Source of the DNA: Salarias fasciatus
Lineage: Eukaryota; Chordata; Actinopteri; Blenniiformes; Blenniidae
Length of the DNA: 64,000 bases
Assembly (NCBI RefSeq): GCF_902148845.1
Contig: NC_043757.1
Coordinates: 18,403,842-18,467,841, forward strand
Direction: 5' to 3'
Shown: positions 17,180 through 29,453 of the stretch, piece by piece
Layout of the letters: each line of letters begins with the position of its first letter
Numbering within the stretch: position 1 is the first letter of the stretch
Position numbers and translations under genes: made by a program
The notes under the pieces: generated by a model
Seen by the model: the letters and a program-made list of their open reading frames with translations, nothing else
Databases searched by the model: none
What the model was told of the DNA's origin: nothing

Positions 17180-19480
17180 CACTGAGGAGAAACGTTTATC
17201 TAATGGATTTCTAACAGATGATTGTCGGGGATCAGGGGAAGATACAGCTCGATTGTTAATTTGATGGGATGATAAAAATGACCCTCGTGTTGTCGAGGGG
17301 TTGAATTATTATTCAAATGTGATTAAATCAGTGTGTGTCACCTCGAAACTTGAGGAGTGATACTCATCTAGCTGTTCATCCCTCGCTAAATAAATATATC
17401 AAATCGCAATATGTAGGATCTACATTGTAAATTTGCATAAATGGTAAATTCCATTTAAAAAAAAAAACATGTAAAAACAAGATTAATTTTCATTACCTAT
17501 ACATTTTATGTCCTGGAAACATCGGAATGGGATGGTTGTAATTTGTTTAACTATTTGAGGAATTTAGCAGCAAGCATGTCTGCCAGTGATGATCTGCAGA
17601 AAATAAAGGGAGGATTGGGCCATTGATCAGATAGCTACGGGACATTTGCATGACTAATCCAGACGGCCTTTCCTAACACTGGATGAAGGGTTATTCCTCA
17701 GTAACCTTGTCTGACCTCTAGGTCTCTTTCCTTTGCCACAGGCAGGCCTTTTGCAATCTTCTTGTGTGCAAATTAGGATTAGTGGGAAAGAGTGATTTGC
17801 CCCGGGAACTTCTGAGGGATGTTTTTGGATTAAGGTTTAAAGAGAAATGACAAGTGAGAGGGGACAAAAACAGGGACCGTCCTGTTGTTTCAGTTTATTT
17901 GGAGTTACACAAAACAATTCCCAAAACATTTTAGTCTGTCATCATTACATGTTGTTAAAAAAAAACAAAAAAACAACTATATGTATTTAAAGCTCAGTCT
18001 TAAACTCAGGTTTTCTTTTTTTAAATGTGATTTCTTGTTAAATTTTACAAATCTATTTATTCTGCTGGAAACCACTTGTAAAATAATCTGCACATATTTA
18101 ATTATATTTCCAATAATTTTATAGTAAAGTATTTATTTCTGAGCCACGGGAAGTGAATCTAAATCTATCTATATAGACATGCGTACAGCAGCAGTCACTT
18201 TTCATCTGTTTGAATAGTTTGAAGTTGCATAAGTTTGCAGGCAGCTGACCAGTGAGCAGTGTCCGAGCTGTCACTGAGGTGCTGCATGCCCCAGAGAGGA
18301 TGGCCTGACAGTCAGCAGCCAATGGACACAGGGCTGATGTCACTGTCAGCGCGACTGGGATCTGCACTGCTGTCCCACCGACAGTACATGAGGACCCTGC
18401 TGGAACTGAACACAGATGCACACTGGCAAGGGTTTCCTGCAGATAAACAACCCAAAAGAAAAGAAGTCCGCATGCAACAGTCAAATCACATTTCATGTGT
18501 TTCCCATACATCATGCATTCTGTGTTTTGTGATCCCATGTTCCTCCAACAGAGGGAGCAAGTGCCAAAATGACTCAGAGGGTTCACATCACTCCAGTTTC
18601 AACTAATGCTTAAAGTGTGACATGGATGACATTCATCTTTTCACCTTCCTTTTCTCTGAGTAACAGTTGTGAAGGCGTGTCTCAGACTGTCAACGTGCAA
18701 ACATGACAGACTGCGTCTTCTCCAACACGTGCTGCGGAAGGCACATTTATCTTCAAGTCACATCTGCAGATAATGTAAAAATGTGTGGTTGATTTCACAA
18801 GAGCCGCTGTCCTGACAACACTGTGAGACAAGCGAGCCAGGCATGCACGCCAGAGGTAGATCCCCATCAGCGCAGGCACGCAGACAGCAGACAAAGCACC
18901 AGGTACGACATGTCAGCCACTCCAGGGGCGCCTCTCCTCTCATGTCTGGTAAAACTTGTACAGATTCTGACATTTTGAAAGCTTGGTAACGTCAGCAGAA
19001 AGATGGAGATAAGAACGTTCTGATATGCCTGGACTCTGGCATCGCTAAATAAATACCTGATGTGCACGTGAACAACTCAAAAACCTGCAACGAGTAACGA
19101 AGACAGTGTTTTTGAGAGGAAATAAATGAAGCATTCTGCTACACTGCCACTGATAATGATATATCATTCATGTGTGATTTTTGAAAAGTGCAGGCTGATA
19201 TTTAGGAATTAAATAGAACCAGAAAATATGATTAATTTCATTGACATGTATAACATTATCAAAGCTTCTAAGAATCGAGATTCCACACAGGTTTACTCAA
19301 TTCAAGGTCTTTGGAGAGCAGCAGCTGATTCCACTTAGCAGTAGACAAATGCACGTTCAAACACTCATGACCTCACACACTCACAGCTTCGTGGTCAGCA
19401 CCGAGCTTCATATGCACGTTCCAGACTGTAAAATTAAAATGGAGCATCTGGAGAAGACCAATGCACACGCTCAATTCAGC
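17180..19480. other. Intergenic DNA upstream of wnt8b
   Basis: No exon recognised. The piece 17560-17720 is evenly composed and free of simple repeats, unlike its AT-rich neighbours, and has the look of a conserved non-coding element; that can be tested only by alignment with other fish. Confidence 0.4.
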
Positions 19481-19552
19481 AGACAGGGGCCGGACTTCAA
19501 CAACACTCTTGGTATGAGTCAAGCGTGCTAACCACTAAACCACTGCGAGTGT
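19480..19552 (-). repeat. tRNA-like SINE head fragment
   Basis: The reverse complement reads GTGGTTTAGTGGTTAGCACG, the tRNA-like head of the fish SINE seen elsewhere in the window. The body is not recognisable beside it. Confidence 0.4.
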
Positions 19553-19659
19553 GTTTGTGCCTCTATCACACAGTGAAAACTGGTCAGTGTGCACATATCC
19601 TCATGGTGGGTCGGTAATGAAATAAAAGTTGAAGTACCATTCCAGTTGTGATCATAGTT

Positions 19660-19665
19660 TTTATT
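19660..19665 (-). terminator. Candidate distal poly(A) signal for scd
   Basis: AATAAA on the minus strand 1.46 kb past the scd stop; another occurs at 19740-19745. A long 3' UTR is usual for vertebrate scd, and 19666-21123 contains no other gene. Confidence 0.4.
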
Positions 19666-21123
19666 CAGTATTTGAAGGAGTATTACAGAATTCCAACAAA
19701 AACAGGCAAACGTACTTTGTCACATGTAGAAAATTTGGTTTTATTTACGGTACGTACAATACATACAAAAACATTCTTTGAAAAAAATGTGCCTTTTTTT
19801 TTTTAACACTGTAGAAAAATTTTGCTCTGTAAAAGAGGGATCGTGACAAATATTACAACCATGTCATTAAAGATGTCCAAACAAGCATGGGTCTTGTTTT
19901 AGAGCAAAGTATTGGTTTTGGTTACACAAAAGTAAGATCACAGTAACTTATTTTGACTTATAAATGAAGGATTTCCGTTTTTCCAAGTGTTCCCTTGATC
20001 AACAACCAATTCAACAGAAATCAAGCCCTAATTGATTCATACATTTATAACTTGCACTTTTAATTTTCTGAAACAGATGTGAAACCGTCATAAGGCATTT
20101 GGGCAAAACTCCTGACGTGTGTTTCAGTAACATCACACCGCACTGGAGGTGCAGTAAATGCACCTCCGTCTCGTAGCTCGCAGGCCTTATCTGAGGGAGG
20201 TGGAGATCTTGTATTACTTGCAATTAAATCTTTACAAAATAAATACAAACTCTTTTTGGATAAAGAGCGAAAAGTCTGGATTTCTGTTCAGAGTCCAGAG
20301 GCACCGACATGGAGAGGGTTCATGAAGAGATCTGCAGGTAGCTTCGCGTCGTCTACCGGAGGTATAATCTGACTTCCACGAGATCATTTCAGTCTCATTA
20401 AAAGTCCCTTGAGCAGGTAGACGGTGGGTTCAAAGTGTTACAAGTACAACGAATTTGAACTGTGTGACCAAGAGGGACAATTTAATAGAGGGCTGTCTAA
20501 ATATATGCCTGAACGCGGCAGTCCGTGGAGAGTAAGACGAACAGCTTTTCAAAAAAAGGGAGGAAAACCTTAGCTTAAGATGAATTACTATCAAGATAAA
20601 GTGCCACCTTTTGAGAAGAAAAAAAATAAAAAAAAATGAGAGCACAACTGAGCGACTTCAGTTTTGCCTGCAGAGAAACCTCAGTATAAGGGCTTCAATC
20701 AACTTCAAAACATGCCAAAACCTATTAATAAATAGCAAATTAATAAATACAAGATACAGTAAATTATTCTGATATTCTGATATTACTGCTTTTGCACGCC
20801 GCTCACACAGACCTGCTTTTTTGTTCTTGTCTCGATGCGCCTGTGAAAGGCCTCCGTCCTCCACATGCCCGTTGAAAAAGCTGTGCTTGCACATGTAGTT
20901 AATTTGCTACCTGTCGCTAATAGTCGATGAAGACACTTCAGAATTTAGGAGCCCCATGGCAGTTTACAAAAAGGCCTATAACTCTGTAAAAAGCCAATAT
21001 TAGTTCCAAGAAGAGGTTTTAACTTATTATCAGAAATCTTGTAATCGACACCCCAGCAAGTGAAACGCTGCCCCCTCTGCCTTCGCTCGACACGCTGTAT
21101 CGGCCGCGCCGCCGCCGCGTCGC

Positions 21124-24100
21124 TCAGCCACTTTTGTAACTGCCGTCGCCAGTTCGCTTTACCCGGGCGCTGATCATTTCCTTCGAAACCCTCTTCGGGT
21201 CTTTGGCCAGACCCAGGAAGCACATGAGGTCGATGAAGGCAGTGGTGAGGTTGAGCTTGCAGCCGAACTCGCTGGTGGCGTAGTCGAAGGGGAAGGTGTG
21301 ATGGTAGTTGTGGAAACCTTCGCCTGGACGACAAAAAGGGCAGGTCAGTGCATGAGGGTTTAACACTCTGAAAGCAAGTCTGTTGTTCAGGGTTCTGCTC
21401 TAAATTAAAGTGTTTTAAAGACTTTAACAAGAATGAAATTCAGTAAAGGGATACAGCTGACGGTAGAAGGTGATCAGTAATTTGATTTGGCGCAAAGCGG
21501 AGACCTTTTCTTTGTTCTGAAATCCTTAAGGGTGACTGTCATGTGGTGTCGTCTACAGGCTGCAAAATCAAATTTGCCAATTTAAACCGTATTTAATCTC
21601 ACACAGTAACACATCTAAAATAAATAAATAAATAAAATCACGCCATAACAGGAATGCAGTGCTGCTAAACCTTGATAAATGTGCAACAAATAAAAATAAA
21701 TTCAGAGATACCAATGCTTACTGAGCACACAGCTGTATGACTGTAGCTGTGACACATTTGCTGAGCGGTTTGCATTGTGTGGGTCAGTCTGATGACCGAT
21801 TCACTCGTTACGTTCAGCTGAAGTTCCATCAGTTAGTTTGTGTTGATCTGTTTCACTGAATCGGTTATTGAAATCCAGACCAACAAGAAGAGGCGCTTTT
21901 TGGTAATCATGCAGAAAACAGCCTGACGAGGTCTGTCGCTGACAGAAATATGAATCGGGTGATTAGATCAAATATTTAACATTTCTACTAAGAATTTTCC
22001 AACTGTTTTGTTAAAAGCAGTCATGCTGGACACGTGCCACGTCTTCTCATTCAATCATTGCCAAGAGATGGAGAATAATCGACTGGGTTTTGTGCTGAAG
22101 TCCACAGAAAGCTTCAGCAGTGAATTACAGAGATGTCGCCACGCCACTCTCAAATGGCGCACAGAACACAGCTGCTCGTGTTTTTTTGAATGATCGAGTA
22201 TAATTTTCATGGTCTTTTTTGACACGACATGAAAATAACCTTCTGAAAGATTTCAAAACGTCTGAGAGACGAACAGTGACGCGTTTGAGCACTGGAACTG
22301 GATCAGTCGGGACAAAATGACCCACAGTCACTGGATCTTCGCAGTGCGCCACAGCTGCACAAAGACCCCATTGTGGCTGACGTAACAAGACAAAGTGTTA
22401 CAAAACACATAAAGTCAGAAATTACTCTACAAATTCTTAAAGTCACGCTATTCCGTGAAGCATGATGCAATATCAGAAGTATCAGTCAGTGGCGGATCCT
22501 TACCTGCGGCGCTGAAAGCAACCAGAGCGTTCTCCCTGGGGTTTATTGACTCGTCATAAGGCCTGTTGCCCCAAATGTGTGCGGCGCTGTTGACCAGCCA
22601 GGTGGCGTTGAGCACTATAGTGTATCTCAGCAGTCCGGGTATGAAGTATCCCACAGCCAAGGATTCCCCCCAGAAATACCAGGGCACCAACATCGGTACG
22701 AGGAAGCAGAGGATCACCACGGACAGCTTGTAATGCCTGGAATCAAACGAGAGACATTATCGGACACAGAGACAGAGAGACTTCATGGCTCAGAGTCTCT
22801 TTAACAAACGAGATCGTGGCCTGATTGTTACTACTGTGTGGGCCTGAGTCATCTGGAGTTTGTTTAAAACAGGACTTCCTTCCCCATCCTGCAGACTGGA
22901 TGTCAGGTTACAGAAGTTTCCATGATGTTCAAACAGCACCTTCCCATGCTTTATATTTGAAAAGAGGGGGACAAAATCTTTAACATTATGAAATGAGAAT
23001 TATTACTCTGTCCCACCTTTTGTTACTGTGCAGCACTGGAACTTGTAAGTCCAGTGCTGCTCGGCCAATCGCCCAGCAGCTGATTACACACCGTCTCCTG
23101 TTACAGTCCACAAGGACGTGTTTAGTCTGCACTGTTTGAGTCTTTCATGAGGGAACCGCCCTCCCGCGCACCGGAAGACTTTCTCACCGTCTCTGGAACA
23201 TGACCACTTCGTCTGCCCTCAGGTCGGACAGCTCCAGCTTCCGTCCCTTCTCGATGACGTCGGGGTGTTTGCGGACCAGCAGCCAACCGATGTGGGCGAA
23301 GAAGAAGCCCCGCTTGGCATTGTGGGGGTCTGCGTCTGTCTCGGAGTACTTGTGGTGTACACGGTGGTCCCTGGCCCACTCAAATATGTCATTCTGCAGA
23401 CACACACACACAAACAAACACCGACAGAGAAGATTAGATTAGATTAGATTAGGCACTTATAGATATGCATGGAAGCTTCAGATCATCAGATTAAGGTCAG
23501 ATACCATGTGGCAGGGAAACAGTAAATGTATCGACAGATTACACGTTTTCACTAACATCACAGTCACTTAGAGGAGCATACCACTACAAGTGTGATCCTG
23601 ATTAAAATGCTGTAACAAGTAAGTGTATCTGTCAAACATTAGGATGGCTTTAATATCTCTATTTCATTGCATTGCAGTTTGTATGAATAATCAAACATTT
23701 TTCCTTACATAAAGGTCAACTACTACATTGTTGTTTTCTCCTTTACCTGAAATGCCATCGAGTTGGCGAGGGCAAGGAAGACTCTCAGGGGGAACGAAGC
23801 CTTATAGGATCTGTGGCTCCATAACCGGTGTGCACCGGCAGTCACACCGAGAGCGCTGAAGAGGTAGCACACTGCAGCTGGGAGAAAGAGAGGTGGAGAG
23901 GAGAGGTATCTTTACAGGGAGCCGTCAGCACTCTGTGGGACTACACCCCTGGGAGCAGAGTCACTGGGACGCCATGTTCCTTTCATAACACTCTTTTTGT
24001 TCGGCGGAAAGTCATCTATACAGGGAGACGGGACAGTGGGAGCGCGCAGGTCGGCCCTCACACTTTTGTTGTTCTAAAACTGCTGAATGCAGTTCTATGT

Positions 24101-25934
24101 GAAGCCCAGACAAAACTGCCCGGGGTCTGAGCACCGGGGGCTTCTGATTGGCAAAGAGCATTCTGTTGTGGTGTCACGCAGCTCACAATGGGATGTCTAT
24201 CACAGCGGCGATTGTGCTTTGTCTTCCCAAGTGAAATAATATGCAGCCCAGCATTGCAACGAGAGGGGAAAATTATGCGGTGCCAGAAGGAAGACAAAGT
24301 TCAGATTGTTCAGGAGTTTGAGTCATGCCTCTGCGGTCTACATATAGAGGGCAATAACTCAAATTAATCAGCACACTGTTTGACGGCGACCACTGAAATT
24401 CAAATACTGCTAATTGGAGACATGCAGCGCATAACATGTCCCAATAGTTTACAATCAGCTGAGGGTTAATGCGCTTCACAAAAAATGCCATGCAGGTGTG
24501 GAGGAATGTCAGCATTTGCAGGCAGAGTCGCTGTGTTATAAGTGAATGATTATCTTGAAAAAAAAATTCAGAGTTAACACGACATTTTGACCGTTAATAC
24601 AGTGCGATGCAAGATTAATATTATGCAACATGAGCTGAGTCTGCATAGGAAGTACAGAGCTTCAACCAGCAGCCTGGTAACTGAATACAGCTGGACCAGA
24701 GCATTTCTGCCAGCCCTGTTATGCAAAGTCACCATTTAAAAATAGCCCAGTGTTAACTGAAAGGGTGAAAAATCAGAGGAAATTACAGACAATGTGAGAC
24801 AGTTTCAGACATACAAGTCCGGAAAGAGTCAAGAACCACTTTTTAAAGCTTTTCAACAAAGGATGGGCAGTTTTGCTTCTCCTGCTATAAACTGATTGCA
24901 GAAGTTCTCAATAACAGCATCAAGCATGAGAGTGGCTGCAAAATACTGTCCAAATGCTGTACTGTGCCGGAGTACGCCGAAATAACTGAAAGAACCAGTA
25001 AGGTTGGCCTTTATCTGAAAAATGAAAGCTTCAAGCTCAGATGAGCTTGAAGATTGTCTCAGTTATGCACCAGCAGGCCTCAGCTATGCCCATCCCCTCT
25101 CGGCTCTGAAGGATTATAGCTGGGATAAAGTTTTGATACTGTGAAAATATGGACTTCAACCACGATGAGAGGCTGCGATGTGGCCTAAAATGGTCATTTT
25201 CTTGGTTTGCAAACCACACAGATGTGGCAGCAATGGAGCATTTGTACATTGAGCAGGAGAGAGTTTCAACACACTGACATCTAGAATGATCTTCCAAGTG
25301 ATTACCTGGGCTGTCTGATGGCTTCTGGTGATAAAATAGGCTTTTAAGTTTATGATCAGTGCTTACTTCCACCATTCTGATTAATTAGGTAATAACAAGC
25401 CGGGGTAATGAAAAATCAATCCTTTCAGCAGAACTTGCTTTCAGTGTAAACTCAAGTTGTAACAGGTTCTCACTGCAGGCCCGAATCTGTGACTCACGCC
25501 GAATTAAACCACTCGAACGGTGAGAATTACAGGGCTGGAGTGACTCATTTCCCACAGGCATGACCCCCTCAGGCAGCATGTCCTGTATAGTAAGCAGCGA
25601 TCGCACCACATCAGCACATTCTGTTCTCCCGCTGTGGCCTGCAGGAAGGGAAAAAAAGCAGGAAAAACCTGCAGCGCTGCGCCCGAGCCCCATACTTACT
25701 CCATGCGAGAGTCAAACACGACGCGGAGGGGAGGAAGAGCAGTCCGTACAGCGCTCCGACGTGGAGGAGGGACATCAGTATGATGTTCCTCCACACAAAT
25801 ATCCTGGGTGGTTTCTTGCCTTCCTTCTCTCTGTAGGTGTCGTCAAAAACATCCTCCACGGTCGACGTCTCGGCGGCGGCGTCTCCCCGCTGCTGCTGGA
25901 CGGCGCGATGGTTCCTGGTTTCCGTCTGGGTCAT
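21124..25934 (-). CDS. scd: scd, stearoyl-CoA delta-9 desaturase, complete in five coding exons
   Basis: An ER-membrane di-iron enzyme that inserts the delta-9 double bond into palmitoyl- and stearoyl-CoA with cytochrome b5. Coding exons are 25700-25934, 23747-23877, 23188-23393, 22504-22736 and 21124-21323, all with good splice sites and agreeing phases: 334 residues, the usual fish length. The three histidine boxes are intact: HRLWSH (95-100), HRVHH (132-136) and HNYHH (273-277). Four hydrophobic segments fit the fold, starting at NIILMSLLHVGALYGLLFLP and including ILCFLVPMLVPWYFWGES. The C-terminus ends KRTGDGSYKSG. The first in-frame ATG is at 25934, opening MTQTETRN; upstream sequence in the same frame has no ATG. 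Fish carry scd and the paralogue scdb; synteny with wnt8b and hif1an favours scd. Confidence 0.96.
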
Positions 25935-26061
25935 CTTCCCCCCGCTGTTCTCCCGGAGCTGCCTGGAACACAAGCGGCGAGGCGCTGCTCAGAGAAAATG
26001 CGCACAGCAGGATGCAGCAGGCGGAGACGCGGAGGAAGCGACGGCGGCTGCCGGAGCTCAT
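25843..26061 (-). other. Upstream ORF overlapping the scd start codon
   Basis: An ATG at 26061 opens a 72-codon frame, MSSGSRRRFLRV onward with a hydrophobic stretch, ending at 25843 within scd coding exon 1 in another frame. It matters only if the scd 5' UTR runs unspliced from a start site near 26180. A possible 3' splice site (TTGTGTTCCAG near 25968) would remove the uATG if a further upstream exon exists. Confidence 0.35.
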
Positions 26062-26142
26062 GCACGCTGTCCGCGCGCGCAAAGATCGGATCACGCCTGC
26101 AGATGTGCCACTGTTTGCAATCTCAGTGTTTTTTTTTTCTCT

Positions 26143-26170
26143 CTTCTTCTTCTTCTTCTTCTTCTTCTTC
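26143..26170 (+). repeat. (CTT)9 trinucleotide microsatellite in the scd promoter or 5' UTR
   Basis: About nine CTT units lie between the putative TATA box and the scd start; on the scd strand this is a GAA tract. Confidence 0.85.
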
Positions 26171-26207
26171 TATTCTCTCTTTGCGCGCTTCACTTCTGCT
26201 GGCTCAT

Positions 26208-26215
26208 TTTAAATA
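26208..26215 (-). promoter_or_regulatory. Possible TATA box of scd
   Basis: TATTTAAA on the minus strand about 275 bases upstream of the scd ATG would place the start site near 26180. The region upstream (26216-26340) is moderately GC-rich. I could not identify a clear sterol response element. Confidence 0.35.
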
Positions 26216-26518
26216 TGACTCGTGCTGTACAGGCGTGTGATTTTCTCCCGCCCCCTTATTATCATCTCAGTGATGTAACGAGTAACGACGACTCTGTGGC
26301 TGCGACCTTCACAGCGGAGGAGGAAGTCCTCTTCCTACTCACTCGTTTCAAGTTCATATCTCCACCTTTAATCTCTTTTAAAATATTATTTCAAATAAAA
26401 AAAAATGTTACTGTGTTGTTTACATTTTCTCATACATCTGTTTCAGCCCACTTCCCTCCATAAAAACTGCATTTGGAAGTTTTAATAAACGCAGGAGAGT
26501 TTGAGCATCTTCCAACTC

Positions 26519-26695
26519 TGGGATCCCATCCGTCTTCTCTACAGCTTTATCCTGTGCAGGCTGGAGTCAATCCCAGTTTACTGTGGGTCAGGAAACACCC
26601 CGGGCCTGCAGTCCATCACAGGGTAAACACAGAGAGACAGACAATCACACACACACTCACACTCACACACAACTAAGGGCAATTTCATGATAATC
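26519..26695 (-). repeat. Fish SINE copy, minus strand
   Basis: Words in order are CCCATCCGTCTTCTCTACAG, CTTTATCCTGTGCAGGCTGG, GTCCATCACAGGG and AACTAAGGGCAATTT. This is the reverse orientation of a very common fish interspersed repeat. The copy is diverged and contains a CA-rich expansion. Confidence 0.65.
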
Positions 26696-26774
26696 ACAAT
26701 ACACTTTATTTATAGGTGTCTTTCAGAACACCCAAGGTGTGAGAAACACATGGACGAGCCTCTCTGCACGAAGT

Positions 26775-26925
26775 TTTAATGTTCTTCCTGTGCATGTGTG
26801 GGGATTGTTTTTCTCCCTGTTCTTGCCCTGTGACCACTGGTGACCTGTCCAAAGGGTCTTCATCCAGCATCAGTTGGGATCAGCTCCTGCCCCCTGTGAC
26901 CCTGGGTAGGGTGAACATGATGTAG
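26775..26925 (+). repeat. Fish SINE copy, plus strand, inverted relative to its neighbour
   Basis: The block GGTGACCTGTCC, then CAGTTGGGATCAGCTCCTGC and CCCCTGTGACCCTGGGTAGG is the 3' half of the same SINE family as 26519-26695, in the opposite orientation and about 80 bases away. Confidence 0.6.
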
Positions 26926-29329
26926 ATTTACAAAGACTGTCAAGTTATGAACTACAAATACTTAGGTAGATTTCGGAGTTATCAGTACTTCTGTTCTCCA
27001 CATTTTAGATTTGTTCTTTGAAAGCATCCATAAGCCTGATGTGGCGTTGAAGCAGTTTGGTTAAAAGTGAGAAATACGTAAATAAAGATTTTAAAGTCTT
27101 TAATTAGTCAAAACTGCAGTGTCTGTTCACTCACCAATCAATGTGTTCAATCTGGTTTGACGACCAGACCCTCAATGTTAATCTGGTGAATTCATCTAAC
27201 TAACATTATGAATGTGTGTGTGTGTGTGTGTGTGTATGTCCACCACAGTCATGACTGTCAAAACAAACAAAAAAACCCTTTTATTTTTATAAACAAGTAC
27301 ATTCACTATTTTCATACTTTTGCTCAAGTACAAGAATTAAAATGGTACTTCTACTTTTCCTTTAATGCTTTTTTTACAGAAGTATCTATACTTTCACTTC
27401 TGCAAATTACAAGTGCACACAACAGTGTCCACAATTACAGTACAATTTTGAACGTAGTTTGCATTGCTTCTCTTAAAATCACAGAGGCAACTGAGTATGT
27501 GCTGAATAGCTTTACACCTTCAACAAAAACCATGATCTATATGTAAATGTATTTACTTTCATGTTTTTTTTTTATATTGCAAAAATATGCTTTGAAGGTC
27601 TCATGTAGTTAAACTGGTTTGGACATTGCTCACAAACAGCTTCAGCTGGATTACTTCTCATCACAGATTATCGTTCCTGATATGACTATGTGTGTTTTCT
27701 CCAAGTCCTTCCCAATATTATACTAGACATTTCGAAATAAACAGGCTACTTTCATGATCGGCACACAATACCATAAAAAGCAGTTTTGCTGCATCAGCAT
27801 CTTTGCATATCACATGAATGAAAAAGAGATAAAAGCTCAGTTTCAAATCCCTAGTTCCGCCATCATCAGATTTAGCATAATATAATCTCCATTTAGATGT
27901 CATCTATTTTCATAAGCTTCACTTATGGTTTTATTCATTTCAGTGGGATTGAGTCTTGAACGTTCCTGTTATGATATATTGAATTCATTATGATTCCCTG
28001 AATTTACCATGAAACACCAGTTGTTTTACACACACCTCTACAACAGTCACTCATGTAAATTATAAATGCTTAAAATTGATTTAAATGGATTCTTACCCCA
28101 GTTGAACTTCAGAGATGAGTCCTCTGCACTGAGATGGAGAGGGAGATGGATGCCACTAGTGCTTTTATCAAGTTCCTGAAGTTCCTCTTATTGATTCTCT
28201 TGAGGATGTTTCAAAACAACCACCGAGCAGAGAGATGCAGCTGCCTCTGGATATTGGCTGAGAGCTCATCTGAGGCTTAAATGCTTTTTTTTTTTTTTTA
28301 CACGATCTTATCATGCAAAAAATTGACTGCTGTTGCCCAATTATTTTTTGAACAGTATCTTTATCTCAATGTGACATCAAAACCAAACATTGCAAGAGTT
28401 TGCAAACAAGGGTCAGCTCATCCGACATCATGAAGTCAGCCACGAATGGTGGCCCCATGTGTCAGAGGTCAATCTAAAAATGAACATTTATCATGACTGT
28501 GATATTTACTCCCTCTTGCAAGACACCATTTCCAAACAAATGAAAGTTCAATTTTTTTTCAATGTTTTATTAGCTTTCAGAGAATAAATTTGACATGATT
28601 GTGAATGGCAGTTGAAATAGTTTTAGAAGTAGCTGACAGAACATTTTTACTGTGTTAGAGTCCATATTTGCTGAATAAGTGCAAAGTGAACATCCCCCCC
28701 CATTATTTATCTTTGTTTCATCAGGTGAGAAGTACAAACTCACAAAGTGAACACGTGTTTTGAAGTACAGTACTCTGACCAAGATTTCTTCTCTTATAAA
28801 ACCCAGAACATTGACATTTTTCCATGTGAGAATCATCACTCGAGTGATAAAGGATCCTCTGTCTGTTTTCTCTCATGTGTAAGCTTGTATGAACGAACCT
28901 GTATGGATCAAAGGTCATGAATCTTACTAAAATGAAATGACTGACATGACCCAGCACATGCATTATGATACAGATGTTCAAGGCTACTTTGGTTTTATGC
29001 TGTAATGGCGCCTCCTACTGCACAAAAATAGCAAATGCATAAAAATCGTAGGCTTCCCGAGCACTCGAGAAAATGCAGGCAAAGCAAAAGAGGAATTGAG
29101 AATGTGAATGACAGCTTAGAGAAGGCCAGTCAGTGGTTGCATTGCTTCAAAGGAAGTGATTCCTGTACAAACTAGAGAATCTTTGCCAGCTGAGCATCAG
29201 CTGATAAGTAACAAAGGTGCAATATGTGAACCACAGGTCATGTTAACCAAAGATTTTCCATTACTGTCTGACTTTCAGGAATGATTTTGGACTGTAAGAG
29301 AAGAGCAGGGCACCTCAGAAAAATGTATG
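26926..29329. other. Intergenic DNA between scd and trmt2b
   Basis: AT-rich DNA without any recognised exon. It includes a (TG)11 microsatellite at 27213-27235 and T runs. The trmt2b 3' UTR must lie at the right end; a minus-strand AATAAA at 28565-28570 is one possible end. Confidence 0.5.
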
Positions 29330-29390
29330 CACCAAAAGGGAGAACATGCAAACTCCCCACAGAAGGATCCTCGAACCTGGGATATTCTGT
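29330..29390 (-). repeat. SINE fragment, minus strand
   Basis: AGAACATGCAAACTCC with CTCGAACCTGGGAT is the reverse complement of the B-box and GGAGTTTGCATGTTCT segment of the fish SINE. It lies in or near the trmt2b 3' UTR. Confidence 0.5.
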
Positions 29391-29453
29391 CAAAACATTT
29401 GAAGGTTGCTTTGACAGCTTCAATTAATGAAGGTATTTTTTAGTTTTTTTATC

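Noticed and set aside
25560-26463. Long plus-strand open frames (226, 134 and 208 codons)
   Set aside because: Shadows of scd exon 1 and its GC-rich leader, lengthened by the CTT repeat.
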